A stretch of 64,000 nt of DNA, from contig JANPWX010000152.1 in NCBI GenBank assembly GCA_024734555.1, forward strand, positions 151,910 to 215,909, read 5' to 3'. Position numbers and translations under genes: made by a program. Every line of letters starts with the position of its first letter. Within the stretch, counting starts at the first letter, position 1. The notes under the pieces are model-generated. The model was not told the origin of the DNA and searched no databases. It saw only the letters and a program-made list of their open reading frames with translations. The DNA is from Trochalopteron elliotii. Taxonomy: Eukaryota > Chordata > Aves > Passeriformes > Leiothrichidae. Of the stretch, positions 37,373-48,772 are shown piece after piece.

Positions 37373-40300
37373 AAGATCAGTCTTAAAATTCTAGTTAATT
37401 GCTTTTACACAACTCGTGGCACTTGCTGCTGAATGTTAAAAGGAATTTCTGGAAAAATATTTGTATAAAAAGTTTAAGGGTTCACATGGACGTTTTAGCA
37501 AAGTTGAGTTCTAGTCCCTGTGAAGTGAGTGGGGTTTCAAGGGTTGGCCTCTGTGTGCCCATGAATTGGATCAAATTGAGCCTTCAGTAAAACAGCTCTG
37601 CATTCAGCAATATCTTAGCTAGCACAGTCAGCTTTAAACACAGCTATTCTTACAGACATTCAATAAGATTTGATTTTGAGAAAGGTAATACAATTTTAAT
37701 AATTTATTTTTAAAAGTTATCACCCATCTACATTTATTTTTCAGAATTCTCTTTTTTTTTTTAATGCTTGCATTTATATACAATCAGAGGTCAGTGTTAA
37801 AATAGCAAGAAATGCAGGATTTTCAATACAGTGCACAGATCCAGGCTGAATCTGCAAAGGTATTTCCCAAATATTAGGAATGAAGATTAGGTGTGTCTTG
37901 TCATTTATGAATGCTAAAGCAAATACCAATCACGATCTTCTCCAGTTTCCTGAAACCTTTTAGGAAGTTGTGAATGAAAAATTGACCTGCCTGTGAGTAT
38001 TCTGGTGAGTGAAATGCACATGAAATATATTGATGATCTCCTGTTCACCCTAAAAAAGTAGTTTTAGATGCAGAGCTCTGCTGTTTCTTGGTGGAGTGAA
38101 TTAAACGAGGTATTTTATTCAGCGGTGATATTTTTGTTGGCATAAGGTTGGTACTTCCTTTGTGGAGCTGCAGGACCAGCAGATGTTGAGCTGTTGGGGT
38201 TCTGTGAGCTCCTAAAAAAAAAAAAATTGCTTAGAGGAAACCCATTCCCATGACATCCTAAGAATCCTGCATGGTTATATTCACCATTGGTTTTACACTT
38301 TGAATTTTAATCAATGGCAATTTCAGGAACCAAAAAAAAATACCCAAACCAAATGAACAAAAAAACCCCCAAAAACCTTGTGAAATCCAGCTATTGCTAA
38401 TAGAGATTATGGTTTTGAGACAAGGTGTCAAATTGTAAGTGTATTCTTATTTCAGGCAGCTTCGTTCTTGCTAGTGAATTATTTAGGATCACATTGTTGT
38501 GATTGAAAAGAGTTCAAATTCAGAGACCAGGAGGCTGACAAAAAATGAGAAATTGGGGCTTCAGGATGAATGTGGGTTTGAAACTGTGGTGGATCCTTAT
38601 CCTGTCTCTTCTCTGTGCTTGTGAGACTTGTGAGCATGGCTGGCACTCGAGTAAGGCACTGCTGAGAGTGATGATTTAGGGTTTTTTGACCTTATGGCTG
38701 GTTTCTTTTGGAAAGGCCAGATGCTGAGACTGGGAGTCCCTGTCTGATGTTTATCTGAGGCATTGAGAGAAAAATCCCTTCTTGATTTCCCTCTTCCCTG
38801 CAGAAGCACAAGAACTCAAATCAGCTTGGTCCCAGAGGGGAAAGGGGAACAATACCAAATTCCAGCCTAATTTCTGAGCCAACTTCCTGCCAATGGCATA
38901 GGAATGGCAGAGGGTTCTATCCTCAGGCTACTGAAAAGGAGAAAGAGATCCCTGCCTTTGGGAAGGGAAGGCTGTAAGACAAGATTCAGGGATCCATTTG
39001 TGGGGGAAACAAAATGGGATGGAGGACTTCATTTTCTGTTGGTGCTTGGGCCAAGATGAATCAGCAAAGGCAACAATTCACCCCCAGGTTATCACCACAT
39101 CTTAAGAATTGTGACTGCAACAAAGCTTGAAAGGCATCCTTAACGAGGACAAGCTCCCTTTGCAGGGGCCTGGATAAAATTCACACAATCCAGCTCCAGG
39201 ATATGTTTGAGGCTCAGGGTTCAAGTCATGACAGAGAGCAAAGCTCCACGGTACAGAATTTTGCCTCTGCCACACCTCAGCTGTTGAATATCTTCAAATG
39301 CAGATTGATTCCTGGGATTACTTTCTAATTACTTGACATTTTTAAGAGTGAACTGAAATATTTAACTCAAGCTTAAGGCAAACGTGATTCTTCCTGATGC
39401 ATGCCTTGGGAATTGGGAGCTCTGTAGGGTGACATACCACTAATCCACAGTATTTCAGGAAATGCAGAGCTGAAAATCTGAATGCAGATATTCTCACTGG
39501 TGCAAAAATGTATTGTATTTACTGAAAAATGGCAATTTACAGTGCAAATTGTCAGAGGTATGCACATATGTACCCACTCTCTCTGCAGTAGTGTAGCTAT
39601 TCCAACTGAAATTTGTAATGGATTAGGTAAATTTCTTAAGGGTACAGAAATTCAAAGGTAATGAAAATGCTGTGAAATCTGGCAGATTGAAAACTCTTAG
39701 GAGACAGATTGTTCAAACTGGGCTCTGTGTAACTCACAGCACCAGAAGACATAAATTTGTTTTCAGGCAAACCAGGTAGAAGCTGCCTTCCTTTGTAATG
39801 AAAGCAGAGATCCTTTCTCAGCATAGAGAGCAAATTGAAGGTTTGCAGTTTTTTACAGGCTGAAAAGTCTTCTGTTTCTGTTCTAAGTCTATGAAGTGCT
39901 TGACATTGAAGCTGCAGTTAGCAAATGTCTGTGAGTAAAAGGGGAGCAAGAGAATAATTACCTGGGAAAAGTAACTTGAACCACCTACTCAGAGCACTTG
40001 AATTGCATTTCCTGTATTTTCCAGATGTGTGTCTCTCCTTGTGTGTGTTCACTTCTTCCTAAATCAGAAGTAATTTCATTCAGTGAGAATGTGGGAGGTT
40101 TTTTGATGACCCAACCCATATTTAAAACAAGAAGAAAAAAAACCCCACAAACCACCCTCTCTGAAAACAAAACTTTAAGTAATTCCAACTCATAAACGAG
40201 TGGAAATGTTATCTGGATTAAATCAGGACAGCACAAGAAGCTGGACTCATGGCTTCCTACAACATCTAGGAGCTGCAGAAACAGAGTCAATAGGAACATT

Positions 40301-43300
40301 CATGGTTCCCAAAGCTGGGAAGGACCCCAAGACAGCCAAACCTGTTCATATTTGTAGGGCAGGGGAGGTGTGAGGACGCTTTCTCTGTGCTCCATGCAGC
40401 ACAAGACTCCACATTCAACCCATCTGCAGAGCAGATCCAGGTTTCAGGAAAAGGCTGAGGGGCAAAGATGAGCAGGGATCTGGCGATTCAGAGAGCTGAG
40501 AGCTCCCAAGGAGATCTGTGAGCTCCCGTGGGTGTCTGATTCTCTGTGGAAACAGTGACCAAGTCTAAGCAGGCCTGTGGCAAAGGGGTGAGCAGCCAGT
40601 GTAAAACGATCAGCACAAAATTAGCTGTTATAGAACAAATGTCAGTGAAAATTGCCAAACAAATTTCTCCTCATTTGAGATTCCTCGGTGTCTCGGATTC
40701 ATGTGGAGTTTTTCTGGAAGGAGACCCAAGGAGAATGTCAGTCACAGCCTGATTAGCATGAACTCCTTAAACTAAGGCTTCATCTTTGACAACTGTGATA
40801 TAAACTTGTTCTTTCAGGAGTAACCAGAGGACAGGTACCTATAGATGTCATCCATCACCTTCAGATCTACTGACTTCCTCTCAACCTGCCTTCATAGACT
40901 CACTTTGTATTCCTTGACCTTGGCTAGAATTGTTTTTTAGAGTTTGAACTCTGCTGGACAAGTTCTGGCCTGAATACGAATTTTGTTCTCTTTACAGGAA
41001 GCTGTGGAGACCTTATAATTGAAATGAAAACTTCAGCCAGATGTGTAGTTTGTGTACATTAAAAAAAAAAAAACAGGCAATAAAAATATAGTGCTGATAA
41101 TTTTTTCCATGTTTAGACTAAGGTAGCAGCTTTCCACAAAAGCTGAACAGAGATAAATTGAGAAGCCAAGCAGGAAAATTATTCTGAAAGCAAGGAGATT
41201 TGTGAAATAGCGAGGCAGGTATCTCACAACGTCACTCCCTTTCTCCTTGGGACACTAATTTCATAAAAGTTTGAAGGAAATCTCCTTCATCCATAGTCTG
41301 AGTAAATATCTGATGGTAATCTTGCCTTGGAATAGGATTTTGCAGATGGGAAGCATCCAGACAGTGTTGTAAAACCCTGATTTGTGGGGTTTGCCTGGTG
41401 TTCATCCACTTGGGTTTTGTTTTGGACTGAGTTTAGCTAAGTCTTTAGTTTTAAGAGCACCAGGAACTTCTGAAGTTCTGGCAATCCTGACATGATCTAA
41501 TCCATTAAAATTCAGGGCACCTCAGAACAGTGAGGCTGTGGAAATCTGAGCTTGAGTGATTAATCTAAGCCTCCAGATTGGGGAGGACCCAGAAACAGAA
41601 TTGCAGTTCTGGGATTTCACCTTTTCTCTGTTCAGCGCCTTGCTCTAACCAAAGTGATGAGTGGAAAAATTTGTGCCTCCTTTGTGGAGGGCTGAGACAA
41701 GTTGTTGCAATGCTGAAAACACCACACAGCTCTCAGCACCCTTCTCTCCAACATTGCCTGCTAGCATAATTTCTCTGGCATTAAATCCAAACTCATAACA
41801 TCATTCATTCTTTCAGCATTTCCACAAGTTATCGTGTGACACAGAGGCATGACAGAGGGATGCTGCCAGGGTGGGGATTTTGGCTGCTTCCTGCCCCAAA
41901 CCCATCCAGCAGCTGGTGTGACTGATACTCTGTCATGCTCTAGGTGCTTATCTGAATTTCATTGATTCTTTATCCCATCTGCAAAATAGATGTGCAGTCA
42001 AAATTAAAATTATTTATTGACAGGGGGAGCTGAAGTGCCCTGCACCAGGACATGGTGAGATCCAAGCTCTGTCAGCTCCTCAGGTGACTGAACCCTACAG
42101 ACTCTCTCTGGGTGGGTAAATAGGATTGAGCAGTTTTAGTTTCTTTTTGAACAGCAAATTGCTGCCTTTGCAAATGGCATTTATTTTGCAAACACACCAT
42201 GTAATTCTTCCCAAGACCCCACCCTTTTTAGTTTGCTTCACCTCTCAGCCCCTCTTCTACTTTAAACACTGCCAGAAGTAGTCTGGATAGGAAAGGAGAA
42301 ATTAGTTGGAAAAGGAAAACAAGCATCTGTACACAATCATATACTCCATCAGTTTGAATACAAGGCACCCGAGCCTTATACAAAGCTGTGAACATTATGT
42401 GCCAAATTTGTTGCAGATGTAGGCAGAAGCAAGAAAACATGGAAAAACAGAGAAAAGTCACTTAAAACAGGCATGCCAACTTTTATGAAGAAAATAATTG
42501 TTATAAACGTGTTCCTTAATATTAAATTTGACACGGCTATTTTTATTATTTTCCTGTCTGCTTGTGAAATATTTTGCAGCCAATATTTAGGAGAAAAGTA
42601 ACACAACAAGAGGTAGCTCAGATGCCTCCAATGATGTAGTTTTTATCCAGATGTAATTTTTAAAAATGCATCTTTGCAGATGTGAAAAGTCACGTGGGCT
42701 CATTTTTGGAGAAGAGAGTTTCTCAGCATAGTCCAGCTTGCTGTGAGTAGTGAGATTGGTCAGCTTGATTTTCTTTCTATGGTTAACGTGAGCTTGTTGT
42801 GTTATTTTATCAAACAACCTCTTCTAGATATAATTTCTGTACATTAAAAAATTCCTTAGAGGATCTGCTGACTTTAATGAAGAGGTGATTTAATATTGAG
42901 TCTGCAGACTTCCCAAATTGCTGTCTTTTTTTTCAACTTAATTTTATTTTAAAATTACTTTTACGTGGGCCTTAATGAAAACAAAACAGGAAAACAAGAG
43001 GTTTTCCTCCACCCTTTTTTTTTTTTTTCAAATTAGACATTTCTTATTTTAATGAAGACATTATTAGGAAGACTTGAATAGCAACCAGTGATGAGGAATT
43101 AGAGTTTAACTATAAGGGCCTGCTCCTCTGGTTGACTTTTTGTATCAGATTTGGACACGGAATCTGAAGGATGCAAACTCTAGAAGAGTTTAAAATGAAA
43201 CACCATTCATATGTGCAAATGGCAAAAAGTGCTTTTAATAATTTTTATCTTTAACAGAGATATTGGCCAACACTTCCTTTTTTAAAAACAACCAAAACAA

Positions 43301-43979
43301 AACATTTTTGGGGGAGAAGAGAGAGCTGCTTTTCCCGTGAGAAAGGTTAAATATTTTGCATAACATGGTATGGCTTGTGTCCAAAAGCATGTATATTTTT
43401 TAGTGCATGATGGAATATGTATTTTGGCACTTCATGAATTCATCTTGCTCTCTGCACCAGGCTTCTCATGTCGTTACATAGCTCAGCAGGAAAGGAGGTG
43501 ATCTTGGTGCAGCCTGGGGAGTGGTGTCTGACTCAGAATTCCAATATTGAAGGAAAAAGACCCTTCAGTCTCTGAATTCTCCATTCTCTATTTTTGCATA
43601 TCTGACTTTCTAGGTTTTTCAATAGTTCTGTTCCCATGTGGGCAGCTGAGGGAGTGGTTGTGACCCTCTGTGTGAGCTAGAGAGGGTGTGGCCTTTTTTA
43701 GGGGGCATTTCACTCGAGTTCTGTGACAGGAACACCACTCAGTCTTGAGTTGAGACTCAGGATTTTGGATCTGCAGCTGGCAGCTCCATGTGAAAATAAT
43801 TCAGTGTGTTTGTCTGCATATGCAGACACATATATATTCTCATTCATACTCATAAATGCTTTCATTCAAGAACAGACACTCTTTTCTTGGTCTGTATTTC
43901 AATGTTGCCATGTTCAAGAGTGTCATAGTTTGGCAAAAAAAAAAGTGATCCTCACAGCTCTGCTGCAGTGATGGTTTTG

Positions 43980-44048
43980 TATAATAAATAATAATATAAT
44001 GCTTATATAATATAATAATATAATTATATTAAATAATATAATATAATG
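43980..44048. repeat. AT-rich TAATA-type low-complexity tract
   Basis: About 69 bp made almost only of A and T in degenerate ATAAT and TATAAT units. No fixed period. Confidence 0.8.
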
Positions 44049-46110
44049 CTGATGCTTAATAAAAACATCAGCCCCCTCTGTTCCAAATAATTTTATTGCA
44101 GTTAACAACTCAGCCAGTTGTCAAGTGTGTTGTCACTAAGGCCCCCTCTCTCCCTGTGAATAATGACACCACTGAGTGCTGGATTTCTGGAGCATCTCAA
44201 ACATATGGGCACTGTCTTACAGCTGCACAGAAGTTTTTTCTCTTTCACTTTGGAAGGGATGGTAGCTAAAAAAAAAAAAAAAGCCCTCTGTTATTTTGTG
44301 CAAAAGCTATTTAGTGATGATAAGGTTTCACAGGTTTAAAATTAGTTTGCCTGCATCAACTTGCATGAAAAATATGCAAAATGCACTCCCTGGACATTGT
44401 CTGGATGGGGCTTTATTCTTCTAAACTAAATATGGAATTTTTAATAGTTGTGAGCTCCTTTCAGGAATCAGTTCTGGCCTTGACCTCTCCAATGCCTGCT
44501 CCATTCCTTGTGTTTGCATGGGTGTCTCACCAGGAATAACCTCCTTCAAGTAAATACTTCCTTAATGTATGGAGAATTTATGGGACTTTTATTTGCCTCA
44601 TGTATAATTCTTAAATTTATAAACTCTGTTCATGTGAGGTTTAGGGTGTTTCAGTTACTTCTTTTTTCCTTTTCAAAGCTGATTGCAATTTATCCACTTG
44701 TAAATCTCTGCTTGAGCTGTAATGCATTTTTATTGCCCTTTTTTCAAGGATTTGCTACAAGAAATGTTCTCTTGTGCATCAGTTGAATGTGGAAAAGGTA
44801 TTCAATAATGGGCTGAAGTTTAGCTCTATTTTTTTTAAAAAAACTCAGCATTTTAGGAATAAGTTCTACATCTAAAAAGCATGAAACTGGGAATTGTGAC
44901 TCGGGAGTAAAACAGAGAACTTTGTGACAAACCGATCCCCAAATTTTATCCTCTTACTTATGATGTTAAATAATAAGTTGGTTCTGTGGAAATTTGCCTG
45001 TAGGAGACACAACTGGATGTGATTCATTGTGGCTTCTGGGAAACAGGGATAGAAAAGGTGAGGTTTTTTGAAAACTAATTCTCACTGATAATTTTTTTTT
45101 TCCTTTATTTTCCCTCTGTCTCCCAAGACATGTTCAGTGCATGGTAAAGTCAATTTTTTCAGAGGACAGATGTGATAATTAAGAAGTGGAATAAATTTCA
45201 AAAATTCATGAAAAAATAGATATTAAGTTTGCCATGAAATGTCTCCCTGTACCCTTATTCTTTGCAACCCATGATATAATATTGCCTCTTTATAAATATA
45301 TATATAAATATCCCAAGTTTCACCCATACAGCTCTAGTATTGCTTTCTACACTAACTTATAAAATGGTATGAGCAGGAAGACTATTTTGATGGGGAAAAG
45401 AAGTGTAAATCAAGTATAATAAGTTTTTGTCTGGTTGCTGTCAGGTTTTTGTTGCCTGTACCACAGGTAATGATTTAGTTAAGGAAAATTAGGGCTTGAA
45501 ACTCAATTTCTTAGGTGAGGAGTGATTTATGATTGCAAACATACATTCAAAATAATAAACATTTGGTAAATTTGCACATTCCTGCCTTTGCTGTATATAA
45601 TTATTTCCTGTGTGTAGCATTAGTGTTTTGTGAGTAAAAAAACTTCTCATAACCTGTTCTCCTGCAGCATTGCTAAGCTCAAATATTGAATGCAATTTTT
45701 TGTGTGGTACTAGGTAAAAAATAAAAAAAAAAAAGAAAGAAAAAGTTCCTTATCTAAAAGGCTTTATGGTTTTCCTACTACAGGCAGGGCAGTTTACAAG
45801 TTGCTATTGTTTTTCAGTGCAGTAAAAATATGTTGAGAATTACCAGTGTACATATAATGCATTTAACATAAACAGATCCACACAAGGCAGCTCCCCAGCT
45901 TGCTGTTGGTGAATTAAAAATTACTTGAACATGCAGTTATGCTGGTTTTCAGGTGTTTTCAGATTTAGGAAGATGATGCTGAGCCTTTAGACATTCTCTA
46001 CAAGAGTTTCTACTCAGCTCCTTGTGGTGATGATCAAGTTCTCTGTTGCTGATATAAAGTAGTTGTAGTGACTCACAGTAAAATACAGCAATAACGGTGT
46101 GCTTTGCCTC

Positions 46111-46178
46111 TAAATATAAAAAAAATATATTTTTAAAGAATAAATAATAGTAATAATAATTTTTTATATATATATAAG
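46111..46178. repeat. AT-rich low-complexity tract
   Basis: A/T-only sequence with TAATAA units followed by a short (TA)n run. Ordinary low-complexity DNA. Confidence 0.8.
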
Positions 46179-47413
46179 GTGGCTCCACTCCTGTGGAGCT
46201 CAGAATGAGTGCTAGGACAGATCCTGCTCTGATGCTTTGGTGTTCTAGGAGGATTTCTAAAATCTTTATTCCTAATATTGGTGCCTTGATAAGACCAAAA
46301 TACAAGCAGATGTAAAAAAAAAAAACCAACTTGATAGGTATTAGGAGTCTCAGTTTCTGATGGTTTAATATTCAGAGATTGTCATGAAAACAGTCACCAA
46401 AAAAGAGAAGAGAGATCCTGACACCATGTATGAATAGACAAAGATTACAAATAAAGCATTGTTTTACAAGAGGACAAAATTTAATAGGGCACCACAGTGT
46501 CCTGTTCTAAGAAATTGTCCTTTATATTAAGGTCAAGTTTGCAAAACAGGATAAAAGCTGAAGTGCCCAAATTTTCGGTTACAAAAACCATTACTTTCAT
46601 ATATTGAGATTAAGTCAAATTCTCTACTGGGAAGTGCAAAACAAAGCATTTGGGAGAAGAATCTCCTGAAGTAGATGATCCATACCTATCCAGAGAATCA
46701 CTGGGGGTCACTTTAGTATATGAAATTTACACTTCTCCAAATGCTCTTAGAGGGAAAAAAGAACATGGGATGGTGGAATGGAGAGGAGTTGGAAGCAAAT
46801 ATCATGAGAAGGTGAATGCAAAGCTGAAGTTTCTGGTTCAGGCTGTGGATAAAGAGTGGGTTATGTCTTTAAATGAGAGATCACTAGGTTGCAGTGTTGG
46901 TATTCCAGCTGTTCACCTCCTGATCCTCCAGGCCAGCAGTTGCTAGAGGTTTCCCAGATTTTGCCTTTCCTCACAAATACCCCAAACCCACAGTGTCTCT
47001 CCATTCTGAGACTGCTTTGTGCTCCTGGAGTGACCCTGGTCTCCTGCTGCATCTCCCCTCAGACCACCTGCAACTCCTTTGGATTCCAGTTCGACACCAC
47101 CTCAGCTGCTTCTGCCAGCAAAAATACCAAGTTCAGCTGCAGCTGCATCAACTGGCTGCTCCAGCCTGCCTGCAAGGAGTGACACCAGTGACACTTTTTT
47201 TGGGTGAGTGATGGACCTACTGGTGAGTCCATAAATGTTCTGATCAATCCTCCCTTTCATGTCGCTGTGTTTAAACATTCTCTCACCACCATGGGCTTTG
47301 AAGGTGACAGTCCCCTGCCCTTCACTCATAAAAAACACACACAAATATTTTGCCTCTGTCACAATCGAGCTTCACAGATGTGCAGCAACACAGATGCTGT
47401 TTTTTTTTAAAAA

Positions 47414-47532
47414 AAGTATATATATACTTGTAAGTGTATATGTACATAAGTATCTATATTAAATATATATTATATAAATATATAAATATATATTGTATAA
47501 TGTAAATATATAAATATATATTATATAATATG
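47414..47532 (+). repeat. AT-rich satellite, part before the assembly gap
   Basis: This part contains the satellite landmark TATACTTGTAAGTGTATAT (ACTTG at 47426), then AAGTATCTATATTAAATA and ATATATAAATA variants, matching the units after the gap. It is more degenerate than the later units and runs directly into the Ns. Confidence 0.8.
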
Positions 47533-47826
47533 NNNNNNNNNNNNNNNNNNNNNNNNNNNNNNNNNNNNNNNNNNNNNNNNNNNNNNNNNNNNNNNNNNNN
47601 NNNNNNNNNNNNNNNNNNNNNNNNNNNNNNNNNNNNNNNNNNNNNNNNNNNNNNNNNNNNNNNNNNNNNNNNNNNNNNNNNNNNNNNNNNNNNNNNNNNN
47701 NNNNNNNNNNNNNNNNNNNNNNNNNNNNNNNNNNNNNNNNNNNNNNNNNNNNNNNNNNNNNNNNNNNNNNNNNNNNNNNNNNNNNNNNNNNNNNNNNNNN
47801 NNNNNNNNNNNNNNNNNNNNNNNNNN
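47533..47826. other. Assembly gap (294 N)
   Basis: A run of 294 undetermined bases inside the AT satellite. The nearest ACTTG landmarks on each side are 421 bp apart, which is not a whole multiple of the ~130-bp unit. Either the gap length is not exact or hidden units vary in length. Open frames that cross the gap are meaningless. Confidence 0.98.
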
Positions 47827-48322
47827 TATTGTGTGTATATACATATACTTGTAAGTGTATATATACACAAGTATCTATATTAAATACATATTATATAAAT
47901 ATATCTTTTATATAGTACAAATATATAAATATATAATATAAATATATATAAGTTTATATTGTGTGTATATACATATACTTGTAAGTGTATATACACATAA
48001 GTATCTATATTAAATATGTTATATAAATATATCTTTTATATAATACAAATATATAAACATATAATATAAATATATATAAATTTATATTGTGTGTATATAC
48101 ATATACTTGCAAGTGTATATATACACAAGTATCTATGTTAAATATATATTATATAAATATATCTTTTATATAATACAAATATATAAATATATGTAAGTAC
48201 ATATTGTGTGTATATAAATACATGCTTGTAAGTAAATATTTATTTATATTTTATATATTTATGTATTTATATTTTTATATCTTTATAAAAATATATTTAT
48301 TTATATATTTATATTTATGTTG
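47827..48322 (+). repeat. AT-rich satellite, ~130-bp units after the gap
   Basis: The landmark TATTGTGTGTATAT recurs at 47827, 47957, 48085 and 48202, giving unit lengths of 130, 128 and 117 bp. Each unit holds the same order of blocks: TGTGTATATACATA, ACTTGTAAGTGTAT, AAGTATCTAT, TTAAATA, and long ATATAAATAT stretches. The last unit is degraded and passes into TTTA/ATTT low-complexity sequence up to about 48322. Near-pure AT content and local self-complementarity make the array hard to sequence, which probably explains the adjoining gap. Confidence 0.9.
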
Positions 48323-48351
48323 CTCAGAGATAATTTTGATTTTGCCCCTCA

Positions 48352-48772
48352 GGACAAGGCAGACGTTGAGGTGCTGGAATAAGTCTTATGAGGAGCAGCT
48401 GAGTGAGTTGGGGTTGTTTAACCTGGAGAAAAGCAGGTTCCTTATCACCCTCTCCTTTGAGAGGAGGTTGCAGTGAGGTGAGGATCAGACTCTCCTCTCA
48501 GGTAACGAGTGTCAGGATGCGAGGAAACCTCCTCAAGCTGCACTAGTGGAGGTTAGGATGGCATATTAAGTTAAAATTTCCTCTTCAAAAGTGTTGTCAA
48601 GCACTTGAACAGGCTGCCCTGTCAGGAAAACATCACTGGAGGTATTTAAAAAGCAGCAGATGCAGTGCTTGCAGACATGGCATAGTGCTGAACTTGGAAT
48701 CGTTAAGTTTAGGGTTGGACTTGGTGATCTTGAAGGTCCATTCCAACCTAAAATATTCTCTGATCCTATGTA
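48352..48772 (+). mobile_element. CR1 LINE, 5'-truncated 3' end
   Basis: The segment carries hallmarks of the 3' end of the bird CR1 retrotransposon in sense order. These are AAGTCTTATGAGGAGCAGCTG, GTTGTTTAACCTGGAGAAAAG (familiar in translation as an ELGLFNLEK-type peptide), CAGGCTGCCCTGTCAGG, GGAGGTATTTAAAAAGC, and finally GGTTGGACTTGGTGATCTTG leading into TCCATTCCAACCTAAAATATTC. It ends near the 8-bp ATTCTATG-type terminal motif (here TGATCCTATG). Only about 420 bp of a multi-kilobase element remain, as is usual because CR1 copies are mostly 5'-truncated at insertion. The 5' break lies about 30 bp beyond the AT satellite. Several small deletions and substitutions mark it as old and inactive. 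Confidence 0.93.

Larger units (their letters stand above)
37373..47413. other. Long non-coding stretch, no recognised gene or mobile element
   Basis: Ten kilobases with no gene, RNA or confidently assigned transposon. Open frames stay under about 126 codons, overlap each other on opposite strands (for example near 47000-47360) and lack known motifs. AT-rich simple patches occur at 43980-44048, 45288-45312 and 46111-46178. Short A or T runs are frequent, for example 43015-43028 and 44269-44282. The GC-richer piece 46940-47190 has a 97-codon plus-strand frame rich in Cys, Ser and Thr that I could not match to any protein. Confidence 0.45.

Noticed and set aside
40296..40380. Possible third CR1 3' fragment (GCTGGGAAGGACCCC-like)
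   Set aside because: Only a short stretch resembles CR1 and later landmarks are missing; too weak to call.
41940..42095. Possible third MIR fragment
   Set aside because: CCCATCTGCAAAATAGATG recalls the MIR core, but the neighbouring landmarks do not follow in order.
46889..47182. 97-codon Cys/Ser/Thr-rich plus-strand frame
   Set aside because: Looked secreted-protein-like at first, but it has no signal peptide or known cysteine pattern, and frames exist on the opposite strand.
47454..47883. Open frames across the N run
   Set aside because: They consist of undetermined bases and AT satellite, so they carry no coding information.
47414..48322. CRISPR-like array
   Set aside because: The repeats are contiguous, near-pure AT and degenerate, with no repeat-spacer structure. 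It is a satellite in a vertebrate genome.
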